A DNA stretch of 64,000 nt from DASZQY01 sp035548515 (GTDB taxonomy: Bacteria > Pseudomonadota > Alphaproteobacteria > Rhizobiales > Kaistiaceae): positions 124,001-188,000 of the forward strand of contig DASZSW010000002.1 of the NCBI GenBank assembly GCA_035548515.1, given 5' to 3'. The notes under the pieces were generated by a model. That model had not been told where the DNA came from. It was given only the letters and a program-made list of their open reading frames with translations, and ran no database searches. The position numbers and the translations under genes are program-made. Shown here one piece after another: positions 1-8,929 of the stretch (position 1 is the stretch's first letter; each line of letters starts with the position of its first letter).

Positions 1-28
1 ATACCCAATCTCGCAGGGAGGCATAGCG

Positions 29-1498
29 ATGTTCGGAAGCTGGACATTTGGCAGAAAGGTCGCAAGCGCATTCGGGCTGGCAGCCCTCGTTCTCTTGGCG
101 GTCGCGGCGATCGCCTATCAGAACACCAATAACCTGATCGACGCCAACCGTTGGGTGGCCCACACGCTGAAGGTGAGGGCTGAGTTCTCCAATATTCTTC
201 TGGATATGACCCAGGCGGAAAGCGCATCGCGCGGGTTCGTGATTACCGGCGACCCGGACTATCAGACCGAGTTTCAGGCCGCGGCGTCGCGTGTGGACGG
301 TGCCTTCGCGGATGCAAAGACGCTGACGTCGGACAACGCTACCCAACAGGCTCGCCTTGCCGAACTGGGGCCGCTGATTGACCAGAAGCTCGCCGTCGTG
401 AAGCGCAACATGGATGCGCGCACCAACCAGGGCGCCGATGCCGCGCTACAGCTGGTCAACGGTGGCGAAGGCAAGAAGATCATGGATCAGGTCCGCACGA
501 TACTGACTGCGGCTGATGATGAAGAGGCCGGGCTGCAGGTCCAGCGCGATGCGGCGTCTGCAAGCGGCTCTGCCTTGGCCGTAAGCATGATGCTTTGGGG
601 AGGGCTGGCCGGCGTAATCATCGTCGGTCTCATCGGCTGGTTTATGACGCGGTCGCTGAATTCGCAGATCGGCGGCGCCGTCGGCCACGTGCAAAGCTCG
701 TCGGCCGAGCTTCAGTCAGCCGCCAACCAGCAGGCGAGCGGCATGAAGGAGCAGACGATCTCGATGAACGAGATCGCCACCACGATCAGCGAGTTGCTGG
801 CAACGTCGCGGCAGATTGCGGAGAGCGCGCAGCGCGTCGCCAAGATCGCGGAGGAGACGACCGGGGCCGCGCGCAGCGGCGACGGCACCGTCGAGCGCGC
901 GACCGAGTCGATCACCTCGATCCGCCGTCAGGTCGACCAGATCGTCGGGCACATGCTCGAACTCGGCAAGAAGTCACAGCAGATCGGTGCGGTGCTCGAT
1001 ATCGTGTCGGAGTTGGCCGAGCAGACCAACATCCTGTCGATCAACGCCACGATCGAGGCTGCGGGCGCCGGTGAGACCGGCAAGCGTTTCGCCATAGTTG
1101 CTGACGAAATCCGCAAGCTGGCAGACCGCGTCGCCGGCGCCGCCAAGGAAGTGCGGGGGCTCATCGACGACGTGCGTTCGTCCGTGAACACGACCGTGAT
1201 GGCGACCGAAACCGGCTCAAAGGCGGTCGACGCCGGTTCGCGGCAGTTCACCGACGTCGCCGCTGCGTTCAAGGCGATTGCCAATCTGGTGGGCACCACA
1301 ACCGAGGCGGCGCGCGAGATCGAGCTGTCGACCAAGCAGCAAACCACGGCCGTCGAGCAGGTGAACATGGCCATCGCCAACGTGACGCAGGCCGCCCGCG
1401 AAACCGAAGCGAGCACCAGCCAGACCCTGGAGACTGCGTCTCTGCTCGCGGCGACCTCGAGCGACCTGCTCAAGCTGGTGCAGAAGAAGGCGGCCTGA
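29..1498 (+). CDS. Methyl-accepting chemotaxis protein with CHASE3 sensor
   Basis: Transmembrane chemoreceptor, 489 aa, preceded by a GGGAGG ribosome site. The N-terminus has one membrane helix (about residues 13-30), then a mostly helical extracytoplasmic region with the CHASE3 signature (SASRGFVITGDPDY, near 65-80), a second membrane helix (about 184-207), and a cytoplasmic coiled-coil signalling domain. The hairpin tip (about 325-370) reads ELAEQTNILSINATIEAAG and then FAIVADEIRKLADR, the part that contacts CheA/CheW. I see hardly any room for a HAMP domain between helix 2 and the signalling region, and no C-terminal CheR-docking pentapeptide. The Arg normally found in EAARAGE is Gly here (EAAGAGE). 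It is the first gene of the operon visible here, with CheA 13 nt downstream, so this receptor probably feeds that CheA. Confidence 0.93.
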   Translation: MFGSWTFGRKVASAFGLAALVLLAVAAIAYQNTNNLIDANRWVAHTLKVRAEFSNILLDMTQAESASRGFVITGDPDYQTEFQAAASRVDGAFADAKTLTSDNATQQARLAELGPLIDQKLAVVKRNMDARTNQGADAALQLVNGGEGKKIMDQVRTILTAADDEEAGLQVQRDAASASGSALAVSMMLWGGLAGVIIVGLIGWFMTRSLNSQIGGAVGHVQSSSAELQSAANQQASGMKEQTISMNEIATTISELLATSRQIAESAQRVAKIAEETTGAARSGDGTVERATESITSIRRQVDQIVGHMLELGKKSQQIGAVLDIVSELAEQTNILSINATIEAAGAGETGKRFAIVADEIRKLADRVAGAAKEVRGLIDDVRSSVNTTVMATETGSKAVDAGSRQFTDVAAAFKAIANLVGTTTEAAREIELSTKQQTTAVEQVNMAIANVTQAARETEASTSQTLETASLLAATSSDLLKLVQKKAA

Positions 1499-1511
1499 GG
1501 GCAGCGCGGCA

Positions 1512-3554
1512 ATGGTCCAGGATCCCTTCAAGTACTTCCGCGTGGAGGCGCACGAGCTGGTCGACCAGCTCGGGAAGGGCGTTCTTGAGCTGGAGCGCGG
1601 TGGGCCGGGCGTCCTGCCCAAGCTGCTGCGCCTGGCGCACACGCTGAAGGGCGCCGCGCGCGTGGTGCGGCGTCCCGATATTGCCGAGTATGCGCACGCG
1701 ATCGAGGACGCGCTGGCGCCATATCGCGATTCCAACGATGCCATGCCGAGGCCTGCCGTCGATACGGTGCTTGGTCTCATCGACCGCATCGCCGAGGGGC
1801 TTGCCACCCTTGGCGCCGGCGAGGCTCCCGCGGAGGGAGAGGCAGCGACTCCCGCGCCAGCCAAGGCCCGCGAGCAGGCGAAGGACGAAGACGGTTTCCG
1901 CACGGTGTGGATGGACGTCGGCGAACTCGACGCGCTGCTCGAAGGTGTGACCGAGACCCATGCCCAGCTCGGCGCTATCCGGAGGGCGACCGAGGCCATG
2001 GGCCGCGTGCGGGCGCTGGCGGAGCAGCTGGTCGATCATGTCGCGCTGAAGCGCGAGCGCACGCGCAATGACAAGACGCTGGGGCTGGCGGAAGATTTGC
2101 GCACGCTCGTGCGCGGGCTGGACCGTGGGCTGGCATCCGCGCAGGAGCGCATGGAGCGCGAGCTTCAGCAGGTGCACGACACCGCCGAGCAGCTGCGCCT
2201 GGCGCCGGCGAACGCGCTGTTCGCGTTCCTCGAGCGGGCGGTGCGCGACGTCGGCCACGCGACCGGCAAGCTGGTGAAGTTCGAAAGCAGGGGCGGCGAC
2301 GTGCGTCTTGATTCGCACGTGCTGCGGATCATGCATGAGGCGTTGCTGCAGATCGTGCGCAACGCTGTCGCGCACGGCATCGAAAGCGAGACCGACCGGC
2401 GCATTGCCGGCAAACCGCAGAGCGGTGTGGTCTCGGTGGAAGTCGTCAGGCGCGGCCAGCGCGTCGTGTTCCGCTGCAAGGACGATGGACGCGGCATCGA
2501 TGTGGAGGCCGTACGTCGCATCGCGATGCGTCGCAACGCGCAAGCCGCAAACATGACCGGGACGGAAATCATCCAGATGCTGCTGAATGGCGGCATCAGC
2601 ACGTCGGCCAGCCTGACGGAGCTTGCGGGCCGTGGCGTGGGCATGGACGTGGTGCGCTCCGCCATCGGGCGGCTGCGCGGCAGCATTACGGCGGAGTCGG
2701 TTCCCGGAAAGGGCACGACGTTCGAGCTGACCGTGCCGCTGACGCTGGCGGCGACCGAAGTGCTGCTCATGCAGGCGGGCGCCGTCACGGTGGCCGTGCC
2801 GTTCGATGCGGTACGCCATGTCGTGCACACCTCGGCGCAGGAGATCTATCGCACGGCGCGCGGCCATGAGGTCGTGCACGACGGCCGCGCGATGCCGTTC
2901 GTGCCGCTCGCGCGCCTGCTCGACGGTAACGCGCCGCCAAGCGTCGGTGGCTCGGCAGTCGTGATCGCCGGCGCTGGCCGGCAGGTCGCCATCGGGGTCG
3001 AGCGGTTGCGCGGCACCGCGAACGTGGTGTTCCGCTCGCTGCCGGAGTTCACGCCGGCCGCGGCGATCGTGGCGGGCGCCTCTCTCGATGCCGACGGCAA
3101 CCCGCAGATCATGCTGGATGCCGACAATCTTGTGACCGAAGCGGAGCGCCACAGCATGGGCGTGGCTCCCGCGGCAGAACGCGCGCGGCCGGTGCTGATC
3201 GTCGACGATTCGCTGACGACGCGGATGCTCGAGCAGAGCATCCTCGAGTCGGCAGGCTACGAGGTCGATCTTGCCACCTCGGCCGAGGAAGCCCTCGAGG
3301 TCGCGCATAGGAGGCAATACGCGCTTTTCCTGGTCGATGTGGAGATGCCCGGCATGGACGGCTTCTCGTTCATCGAGCGCATTCGCTCGGACCCGGAACT
3401 TCGCGACATCCCCGCCATTCTAGTGACGTCGCGCAACGAACCTGAGGACTTCCGGCGCGGCAAGGATGTGGGCGCGCAGGACTACGTGGTGAAAAGCGAA
3501 TTCAACCAAGCGAACCTCCTGGGGCGGATTCGGGAGTTGGTAGCAAGGCGATGA
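1512..3554 (+). CDS. cheA: Chemotaxis-type histidine kinase CheA with fused receiver
   Basis: CheA-family kinase, 680 aa. Domains in order: Hpt (P1) with phosphorylatable His43 in LAHTLKGAAR; a helical dimerisation stretch; an ATPase domain with N-box (IVRNAVAHGIE), G1 (DDGRGID) and G2 (GRGVGMDVV) motifs; a CheW-like P5 domain (about 415-540); and a C-terminal receiver (559-680) with acidic pair DD and predicted phospho-acceptor Asp609 in LVDVEMPGMDG. No separate P2 domain is evident. The fused receiver points to a phosphorelay or a phosphate sink rather than plain CheA-to-CheY flow. It starts 13 nt after the receptor gene and its last codons overlap cheB by ATGA (start 3551, stop ending 3554), so the genes are translationally coupled. 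Confidence 0.93.
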   Translation: MVQDPFKYFRVEAHELVDQLGKGVLELERGGPGVLPKLLRLAHTLKGAARVVRRPDIAEYAHAIEDALAPYRDSNDAMPRPAVDTVLGLIDRIAEGLATLGAGEAPAEGEAATPAPAKAREQAKDEDGFRTVWMDVGELDALLEGVTETHAQLGAIRRATEAMGRVRALAEQLVDHVALKRERTRNDKTLGLAEDLRTLVRGLDRGLASAQERMERELQQVHDTAEQLRLAPANALFAFLERAVRDVGHATGKLVKFESRGGDVRLDSHVLRIMHEALLQIVRNAVAHGIESETDRRIAGKPQSGVVSVEVVRRGQRVVFRCKDDGRGIDVEAVRRIAMRRNAQAANMTGTEIIQMLLNGGISTSASLTELAGRGVGMDVVRSAIGRLRGSITAESVPGKGTTFELTVPLTLAATEVLLMQAGAVTVAVPFDAVRHVVHTSAQEIYRTARGHEVVHDGRAMPFVPLARLLDGNAPPSVGGSAVVIAGAGRQVAIGVERLRGTANVVFRSLPEFTPAAAIVAGASLDADGNPQIMLDADNLVTEAERHSMGVAPAAERARPVLIVDDSLTTRMLEQSILESAGYEVDLATSAEEALEVAHRRQYALFLVDVEMPGMDGFSFIERIRSDPELRDIPAILVTSRNEPEDFRRGKDVGAQDYVVKSEFNQANLLGRIRELVARR

Positions 3555-4618
3555 GCGGCATTCGCGTTCTCGTGGTGGAAGATTCGGCGACCGTGCGGGC
3601 GCGTCTGCTCGACGTGCTCCGTTCCGATCCGGCGATCGAGGTGGTCGGCGAAGCGCAGGATGGAAAGCAGGCGATCGAGCTCTGCCGCACGTTGCGTCCC
3701 GACGTCGTGACCATGGACATGATGCTGCCGGAGATGAGCGGCCTTTCGGCTACCGAATACATCATGGCCTATTGCCCGACGCCGATCCTGATCGTTTCGT
3801 CGTCGGTGAACCGTGGCGAATTGTTCAAGACCTACGAGGCGCTGACCGCCGGAGCGCTCGATGTGCTCGAGAAGCCGACGGGAGAGGAGCCGCCCGGTGT
3901 CTGGGAGCGCAACTTCCTCTCCACAGTAAAGCTGATCTCGCGCGTGCGCGTCATCACGCATCCGCGTGGCCGCCTGGCTCCGGGACGGCCGCAACCGATG
4001 GCCCGCGCACCGGTGGCGCCCGCTGCCGACATCCAGACCGGCTGCCGCGTGATCGCGATCGGTGCGTCGACCGGCGGCCCTGGCGCCATCGTAGAGATTC
4101 TGCGCAGCCTGCCGGTTGAGTTCGATCTGCCGATCCTTTTCGTGCTGCACATCAACATCATGTTCGGTGCAGCTTTCGCCGAATGGCTGGACGGTCAGAC
4201 CGAGCACCGGGTCGCGTACGCCAAGGACGGCGACCCGTTTACCTCCGCTATCGGCCGCGTGGTCATGGCCCCGCCCGACCAGCACATGGTCGTGCGCGAC
4301 GGGCGGCTGCGGCTCAATCACGATCCGGAACGGCACTCCTGCCGGCCGTCCGTGGATACGTTGTTCGAGTCGGTGGCGCAGGAATTCGGCCCCAGCGCTG
4401 CAGGCGTGCTGCTCACCGGCATGGGGCGCGATGGCGCGGCGGGTCTGCTCGCCATGCGGCGTGCAGGCGCCTTCACGGTTGCCCAGGATCAGGCAACGTC
4501 GATTGTATACGGCATGCCGCAGCAGGCGGCCGCGCTCAACGCCGCGACGCGCATCGTGCCGCTCGGCGAAGTCGGGCCGCTGATGACCGCCCTGTGGCGG
4601 CGACAGGTGGCGGCATGA
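3551..4618 (+). CDS. cheB: Chemotaxis response regulator protein-glutamate methylesterase CheB
   Basis: Removes methyl groups from receptor glutamates; activated by phosphorylation from CheA. 355 aa: N-terminal receiver with predicted phospho-acceptor Asp56 (TMDMMLPEMSG), a linker rich in Pro/Arg (about 135-160), and the methylesterase domain with catalytic Ser173 in GASTGG, a His in the LHIN stretch, and the acidic GMGRDGAAG loop near the C-terminus. Length and order are normal for the family. It overlaps cheA upstream and the multi-receiver kinase downstream, in both cases by ATGA. A partner methyltransferase CheR is not in the window; it could lie left of position 1. Without it, CheB may act on receptors methylated by a CheR from another cluster. 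Confidence 0.94.
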   Translation: MSGIRVLVVEDSATVRARLLDVLRSDPAIEVVGEAQDGKQAIELCRTLRPDVVTMDMMLPEMSGLSATEYIMAYCPTPILIVSSSVNRGELFKTYEALTAGALDVLEKPTGEEPPGVWERNFLSTVKLISRVRVITHPRGRLAPGRPQPMARAPVAPAADIQTGCRVIAIGASTGGPGAIVEILRSLPVEFDLPILFVLHINIMFGAAFAEWLDGQTEHRVAYAKDGDPFTSAIGRVVMAPPDQHMVVRDGRLRLNHDPERHSCRPSVDTLFESVAQEFGPSAAGVLLTGMGRDGAAGLLAMRRAGAFTVAQDQATSIVYGMPQQAAALNAATRIVPLGEVGPLMTALWRRQVAA

Positions 4619-6570
4619 GCGAGGGCATGATCCTCATCGTCGACGACAGCCTGACGGTCCGCATGGATCTGGCGGAGGCGTTCGAGGCGACCGGGTTCAA
4701 GACGCTGCCCTGCGGTACGCTCGGCGAAGCGCGCGCGGCGCTTGCGGCGGAGACAATCGCGCTGGCGGTCCTCGACGTGCTTCTGCCCGATGGAGATGGC
4801 ATCGACTTCCTGGCGGAGCTCAGGGCTAATCCCGATACCGCAGCGATTCCCGTGCTGATGCTGTCCAGCGAGGCGGAGGTCAAGGATCGCGTGCGCGGTC
4901 TGAAGACCGGCGCGGACGAATATGTCGGCAAGCCGTATGACGACAAGTATGTGGTCGCCAAGGCGCGCGAGCTTCTGCGCACACGGCAGACGCAGTCGGG
5001 TGACCAACAGACGGTGATGGTCGTCGACGACAGCTTGACGTACCGGCAGACGCTGGCGGAGGCGATTGCCGGCGACGGCTACGCTGTGCTGCTGGCGGGC
5101 AGCGGCGAAGAGGCGCTCCGCATGCTGGCGCTCCGCCGGCCTGACGCAATCGTCGTCGATGGCGTGCTGCCGGAAATGGACGGCGCCACACTGATCCGCC
5201 GTGTGCGCCTCGATGCGGCGTTGCGCGGCCTGCCGTGCCTGTTGCTCACCGCATCGCACGAACGCGGCGTGGAGCTCCGCGCGCTGGAAGCCGGTGCCGA
5301 CGCCTTCGTCCAGAAGGACGAAGACGTGTCGGTGGTGCTCGCCAAGCTCAAGGCGGCGATGCGCGGTGCGGCGACAGCGCGGCCAATGGACGATCTCGCC
5401 ACACTGCTCGGCCCCCACAAGATCTTGGCGGTCGATGACAGCGCGACGTATCTCAACGAACTCGCCGAGGCGCTGCGCGGCGAGGGTTATGATGTCGTCT
5501 CCGCCCGTTCGGGCGAGGAGGCGCTGGAGCTCCTGGCCGTCCAGCAGGTCGGCTGCATCCTGCTCGACCTGCTGATGCCCGGCATCGGCGGCACCGAGAC
5601 GTGCCGGCGCATCAAGAACGCACCGTTCCTGCGCGACATTCCGTTGATCATGCTGACGGCAATGGAGGATCGCTCGGCGATGCTCGAGGGCCTCAGCGCC
5701 GGCGCGGACGATTACATTTCGAAATCGAGCGAGTTCGATGTGCTGAAGGCTCGGGTGCGGGTGCAAATCCGGCGCAAGCAGTTCGAGGACGAGAACCGGC
5801 GCATTCGCGAGGAGCTGCTGAGCAAGGAACTCGAGGCGGCCGACGAGCGCGCAGCGCGAGAGCTGGCGGAAGCGCGGGCTGAACTGGTGGCGGAGCTCGA
5901 GCGCAAGAACAAGGAGCTGGAAGCCTTCAGTTATTCCGTGTCGCACGACCTGCGCACGCCGCTGCGTGCCATCGATGGCTTCAGCCAGGCGCTGCTGGAG
6001 GATTATCCCGACAAGATCGACCCGACCGGCCAGAACTACCTGAAACGTATCCGCGGTGCGGCACAGCGCATGGGCGAGCTGATCGACGACATGCTGCAGC
6101 TTTCGCAGGTGAGCCGCGCCGAGATCAACGCGCAACCCGTCGATCTGTCGGCGCTCGCGCGCGAAATCGCGGCTGGCCTCAGCTCCGGTGGGCGCAAGGT
6201 GACGGTGCGCATCGAGGACGGCCTGATGACTACCGCCGACCGGCGCCTCATGAAAATCGTCATGGAAAATCTGATGGGCAACGCCTGGAAGTTCACCGGA
6301 AAGGCCGACGATCCGCGGGTCGAGGTCGGCAAGACGGAGGCCAGGCAGGGCGAGGCGTTCTATATCCGCGACAACGGCGCGGGTTTCGACATGGCTTTGG
6401 CCGACAAGATGTTCCAGCCGTTCCGGCGCCTGCATTCGGAGGCGGAATTTCCCGGAACCGGCGTTGGGCTGGCGACCATTCACCGCGTTATTGACCGGCA
6501 TGGCGGGCGCGTATGGGCGGAGGGCAAGGTAGGCGAGGGCGCCACTTTCTTCTTCACCCTGGCGGCATGA
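4615..6570 (+). CDS. Triple-receiver histidine kinase
   Basis: Hybrid signalling protein of 651 aa taken from the ATG at 4615, which overlaps the cheB stop (ATGA); the reading frame is open further upstream but that part lies inside cheB. Three receivers come first, with predicted phospho-acceptors Asp54 (VLDVLLPDGDG), Asp182 (VVDGVLPEMDG) and Asp318 (LLDLLMPGIGG). A long Glu/Arg coiled coil (about 385-430) follows, then HisKA with His444 in SVSHDLRTPLRA, and HATPase_c with N-box (NLMGNAWKF), DNGAGFD and GTGVGLA. No membrane segment or sensor domain is seen, so input is probably phosphate from CheA or an associated kinase. The HisKA/HATPase part resembles bacteriophytochrome-type kinases, and the next gene encodes a Rcp1-like receiver, a frequent partner. 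Confidence 0.9.
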   Translation: MSEGMILIVDDSLTVRMDLAEAFEATGFKTLPCGTLGEARAALAAETIALAVLDVLLPDGDGIDFLAELRANPDTAAIPVLMLSSEAEVKDRVRGLKTGADEYVGKPYDDKYVVAKARELLRTRQTQSGDQQTVMVVDDSLTYRQTLAEAIAGDGYAVLLAGSGEEALRMLALRRPDAIVVDGVLPEMDGATLIRRVRLDAALRGLPCLLLTASHERGVELRALEAGADAFVQKDEDVSVVLAKLKAAMRGAATARPMDDLATLLGPHKILAVDDSATYLNELAEALRGEGYDVVSARSGEEALELLAVQQVGCILLDLLMPGIGGTETCRRIKNAPFLRDIPLIMLTAMEDRSAMLEGLSAGADDYISKSSEFDVLKARVRVQIRRKQFEDENRRIREELLSKELEAADERAARELAEARAELVAELERKNKELEAFSYSVSHDLRTPLRAIDGFSQALLEDYPDKIDPTGQNYLKRIRGAAQRMGELIDDMLQLSQVSRAEINAQPVDLSALAREIAAGLSSGGRKVTVRIEDGLMTTADRRLMKIVMENLMGNAWKFTGKADDPRVEVGKTEARQGEAFYIRDNGAGFDMALADKMFQPFRRLHSEAEFPGTGVGLATIHRVIDRHGGRVWAEGKVGEGATFFFTLAA

Positions 6571-6580
6571 GGAGCAAACC

Positions 6581-7012
6581 GTGACGGACCGTACGATCCT
6601 GCTGGTGGAAGACAACGCCGACGACGAGGCGCTGACGCTGCGTGCCTTCGCCAAAAACAAGATCACCAACCCTGTGGCCATTGCCCGGGACGGCGTCCAG
6701 GCGCTCGACTACGTCTTCGGCACCGGCGCGCACGCGGGCCGCGACGTCAACGAGCGGCCGGCTGTCGTCCTGCTCGACCTGAAGCTGCCCAAGCTCGACG
6801 GTATCGAGGTGCTGAAGCGCATTCGCGCCGACGAGCGCACGCGTCTGCTCCCGGTCGTGATCCTGACCTCATCGAAGGAGGAACAGGACATCATCGATGG
6901 CTACCGTTTCGGGTGCAATTCCTACGTCCGCAAGCCGGTGGACTTCGATCAGTTTCTTGAGGCCGCGCGCCAGCTCGGTCTCTACTGGCTCCTGCTCAAC
7001 GAACCACCGTAG
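6581..7012 (+). CDS. Rcp1-type single-domain response regulator
   Basis: 143-aa stand-alone receiver with GTG start and AGGAG ribosome site eight bases upstream. The acidic cluster EDNADDEAL, the phospho-acceptor in LLDLKLPKLDG, the TSSKEEQD switch region and the KPVDFDQF loop are the hallmarks of the Rcp1/Cph1-partner receiver subfamily, which typically receives phosphate from phytochrome-like kinases. It has no output domain, so it must act by protein contact or as a phosphate shuttle. It lies between two kinases, 10 nt after the triple-receiver kinase and 6 nt before the REC-PAS hybrid kinase, and is therefore probably co-transcribed with both. Confidence 0.9.
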   Translation: MTDRTILLVEDNADDEALTLRAFAKNKITNPVAIARDGVQALDYVFGTGAHAGRDVNERPAVVLLDLKLPKLDGIEVLKRIRADERTRLLPVVILTSSKEEQDIIDGYRFGCNSYVRKPVDFDQFLEAARQLGLYWLLLNEPP

Positions 7013-7018
7013 ACGCTC

Positions 7019-8920
7019 ATGGCCGACGACAAGACCAAGCTCGACCTGCTGCTGGTCGAGGACACCGAAGATGACGCACAGCTTCTGCTTCGCCAGCTGA
7101 AGCAGGGCGGCTACGACGTCACGTATGACCGCGTCGAAAGCGCGGCCGGCGTGCAGACGGCGATCGACCGAAAGCCGTGGGATCTCGTGATCTCCGACTA
7201 CAACATGCCGGGCTTCACCGGCGTCGATGCGTTGAAGATCGTGCGCGAGCGCGACAGCGATACGCCCTTCATCTTCGTCTCCGGAACGATGGGCGAGGAG
7301 ACGGCCGTCGCCGCTCTCCACGCCGGCGCGCAGGATTACCTGATCAAGGGGAAGACCGCGCGGCTGGCTTCCGTCATCGAGCGCGAGCTCCGGGAAGCGC
7401 GCCTGCGGCGCGAGCGGCGGCTTGCGGACGCCAAGCTCCGGCAGTTGTCGCGCGCCGTCGAACAGGCCGCCAATTTCGTCATCATCACCGACTCGATGGG
7501 GCGCATCGAATACGTCAACCCCGGCTTCGAGAAGGCCGCCGGATACACCAATGCGGAGCTCGCCGGCCGGCCACCTTTCTTCTGGAAGCTGGCGCCGGCG
7601 CAAAGCGAGGAGCTGTGGGCCACGGCGCGGTCCGGTCTCGACTGGCGCGGAGAGTTCGACAACGTCCGTCGTGACGGCACTGCCCTGCCGGTCTCGGTGA
7701 TCGTCTCGCCGGTGACCGATGAGACCGGCGCCATCACCCACATCATCGCGATCGAGGAAGACATCAGCCGGCGGCGCGAAGTCGAGGCGCAGCTTCGCCA
7801 ATCGCAGAAGATGGAGGCTGTCGGCAACCTGACCGGCGGCATGGCGCACGACTTCAACAATCTGCTCGCGGTCATCATCGGCAACCTCGATCTGCTGGTC
7901 GGCCGCCGCAAGGAAGACACCGAGATCCAGGATCTCGCGGCCGAGGCGCTGGAGGCTGCCGTCCATGGTGCCGATCTCACCAAGCGGCTGCTGGCGTTCG
8001 CCCGGCGGCAGCCGCTCCAGCCGCAGGAGCTCGACCTCAACGAACTGGTCGACAGCACGGCGAAGCTGCTGAAGCGGCTGCTCGGCCAGCGCGTGGAGAT
8101 AGACCTCGGGCTGTCCTCGGATGCTTGGCCGGTCGTCGCCGACCCGTCGCAGCTTGCAGCGGCCGTCACGAATCTCGCGACGAATGCCCGTGACGCGATG
8201 CCCAACGGCGGGCGGCTGACGATCCGCACGCGCAACTCAGTGCTGGATACCGACTACGCGCTGACGCATCCGGGCGTGAAGATTGGCGAATATGCGGAGA
8301 TCGCGGTGACCGACACCGGCACCGGCATGCCGCCGGATGTCGTCGCGCGCATCTTCGAGCCGTTCTTCACGACCAAGGAGATGGGCAAAGGCACCGGCCT
8401 CGGCCTGTCGATGGTCTATGGCTTCATCACGCAGTCCGGCGGGCATGTCGCCGTGGACAGTGTGCCTGGCGAGGGGACCACGTTCCATCTCTTCCTGCCG
8501 CGCGTGGAATCGGCGGTGGCGACGAAGACCGGCGACGATACGCAGCAAAAGGATCTCAGCGGCAAGGGCCAGTCGGTGCTGGTCGTGGAAGACGTGGCGC
8601 TGCTCCGCCGGGTCGTGGTCAAGCAGCTCACCGAGCTTGGCTATCGCGTTATCGAAGCCGAGACCATCGGCGCCGCGCTGGCGGTGCTCGAGCATCAGCC
8701 GATCGATATTCTGTTCACCGATGTTGTGGTCGGCGAGGGGCCGACCGGTTTCGACCTGGCGCGCGTCGTCGCCAATCGCTGGCCGATGGTGCGCACGCTG
8801 TTCACTTCGGGCTTCCCGCAGTCGAAGCTCAACACGGGCTCAGGCCCCCCGCCGGGCGCCCGGATCCTGAACAAGCCCTATCGCAAGGAAGAACTGGCGC
8901 GTGCCATAGCCGAGGCGTAA
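7019..8920 (+). CDS. Hybrid sensor histidine kinase REC-PAS-HisKA-HATPase-REC
   Basis: Soluble hybrid kinase of 633 aa. An N-terminal receiver carries Asp60 (VISDYNMPGFTG). A PAS domain follows (about 140-260; NPGFEKAAGY, then DISRRREVE). HisKA has His277 in GGMAHDFNNLLAV. HATPase_c shows the N-box NLATNARDAMPNGG and GTGLGLSMVYGF, and a C-terminal receiver has LFTDVVVGEGPTG. The HDFNNLL-type HisKA is common in alphaproteobacterial hybrid kinases. There is no membrane segment, so PAS presumably senses a cytoplasmic cue or ligand, and the N-terminal receiver may take input from the upstream CheA or Rcp1-like protein. It ends the operon; the converging Aas-like gene begins 9 nt later on the other strand. 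Confidence 0.92.
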   Translation: MADDKTKLDLLLVEDTEDDAQLLLRQLKQGGYDVTYDRVESAAGVQTAIDRKPWDLVISDYNMPGFTGVDALKIVRERDSDTPFIFVSGTMGEETAVAALHAGAQDYLIKGKTARLASVIERELREARLRRERRLADAKLRQLSRAVEQAANFVIITDSMGRIEYVNPGFEKAAGYTNAELAGRPPFFWKLAPAQSEELWATARSGLDWRGEFDNVRRDGTALPVSVIVSPVTDETGAITHIIAIEEDISRRREVEAQLRQSQKMEAVGNLTGGMAHDFNNLLAVIIGNLDLLVGRRKEDTEIQDLAAEALEAAVHGADLTKRLLAFARRQPLQPQELDLNELVDSTAKLLKRLLGQRVEIDLGLSSDAWPVVADPSQLAAAVTNLATNARDAMPNGGRLTIRTRNSVLDTDYALTHPGVKIGEYAEIAVTDTGTGMPPDVVARIFEPFFTTKEMGKGTGLGLSMVYGFITQSGGHVAVDSVPGEGTTFHLFLPRVESAVATKTGDDTQQKDLSGKGQSVLVVEDVALLRRVVVKQLTELGYRVIEAETIGAALAVLEHQPIDILFTDVVVGEGPTGFDLARVVANRWPMVRTLFTSGFPQSKLNTGSGPPPGARILNKPYRKEELARAIAEA

Positions 8921-8929
8921 GCCCGGCGC

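Noticed and set aside
1470..6681. Very long reading frames on the - strand across cheA, cheB and the triple-receiver kinase (615 and 730 codons)
   Set aside because: They mirror real + strand genes in a GC-rich genome; the translations are rich in Arg/His/Gln with no family pattern and no promoter or ribosome site.
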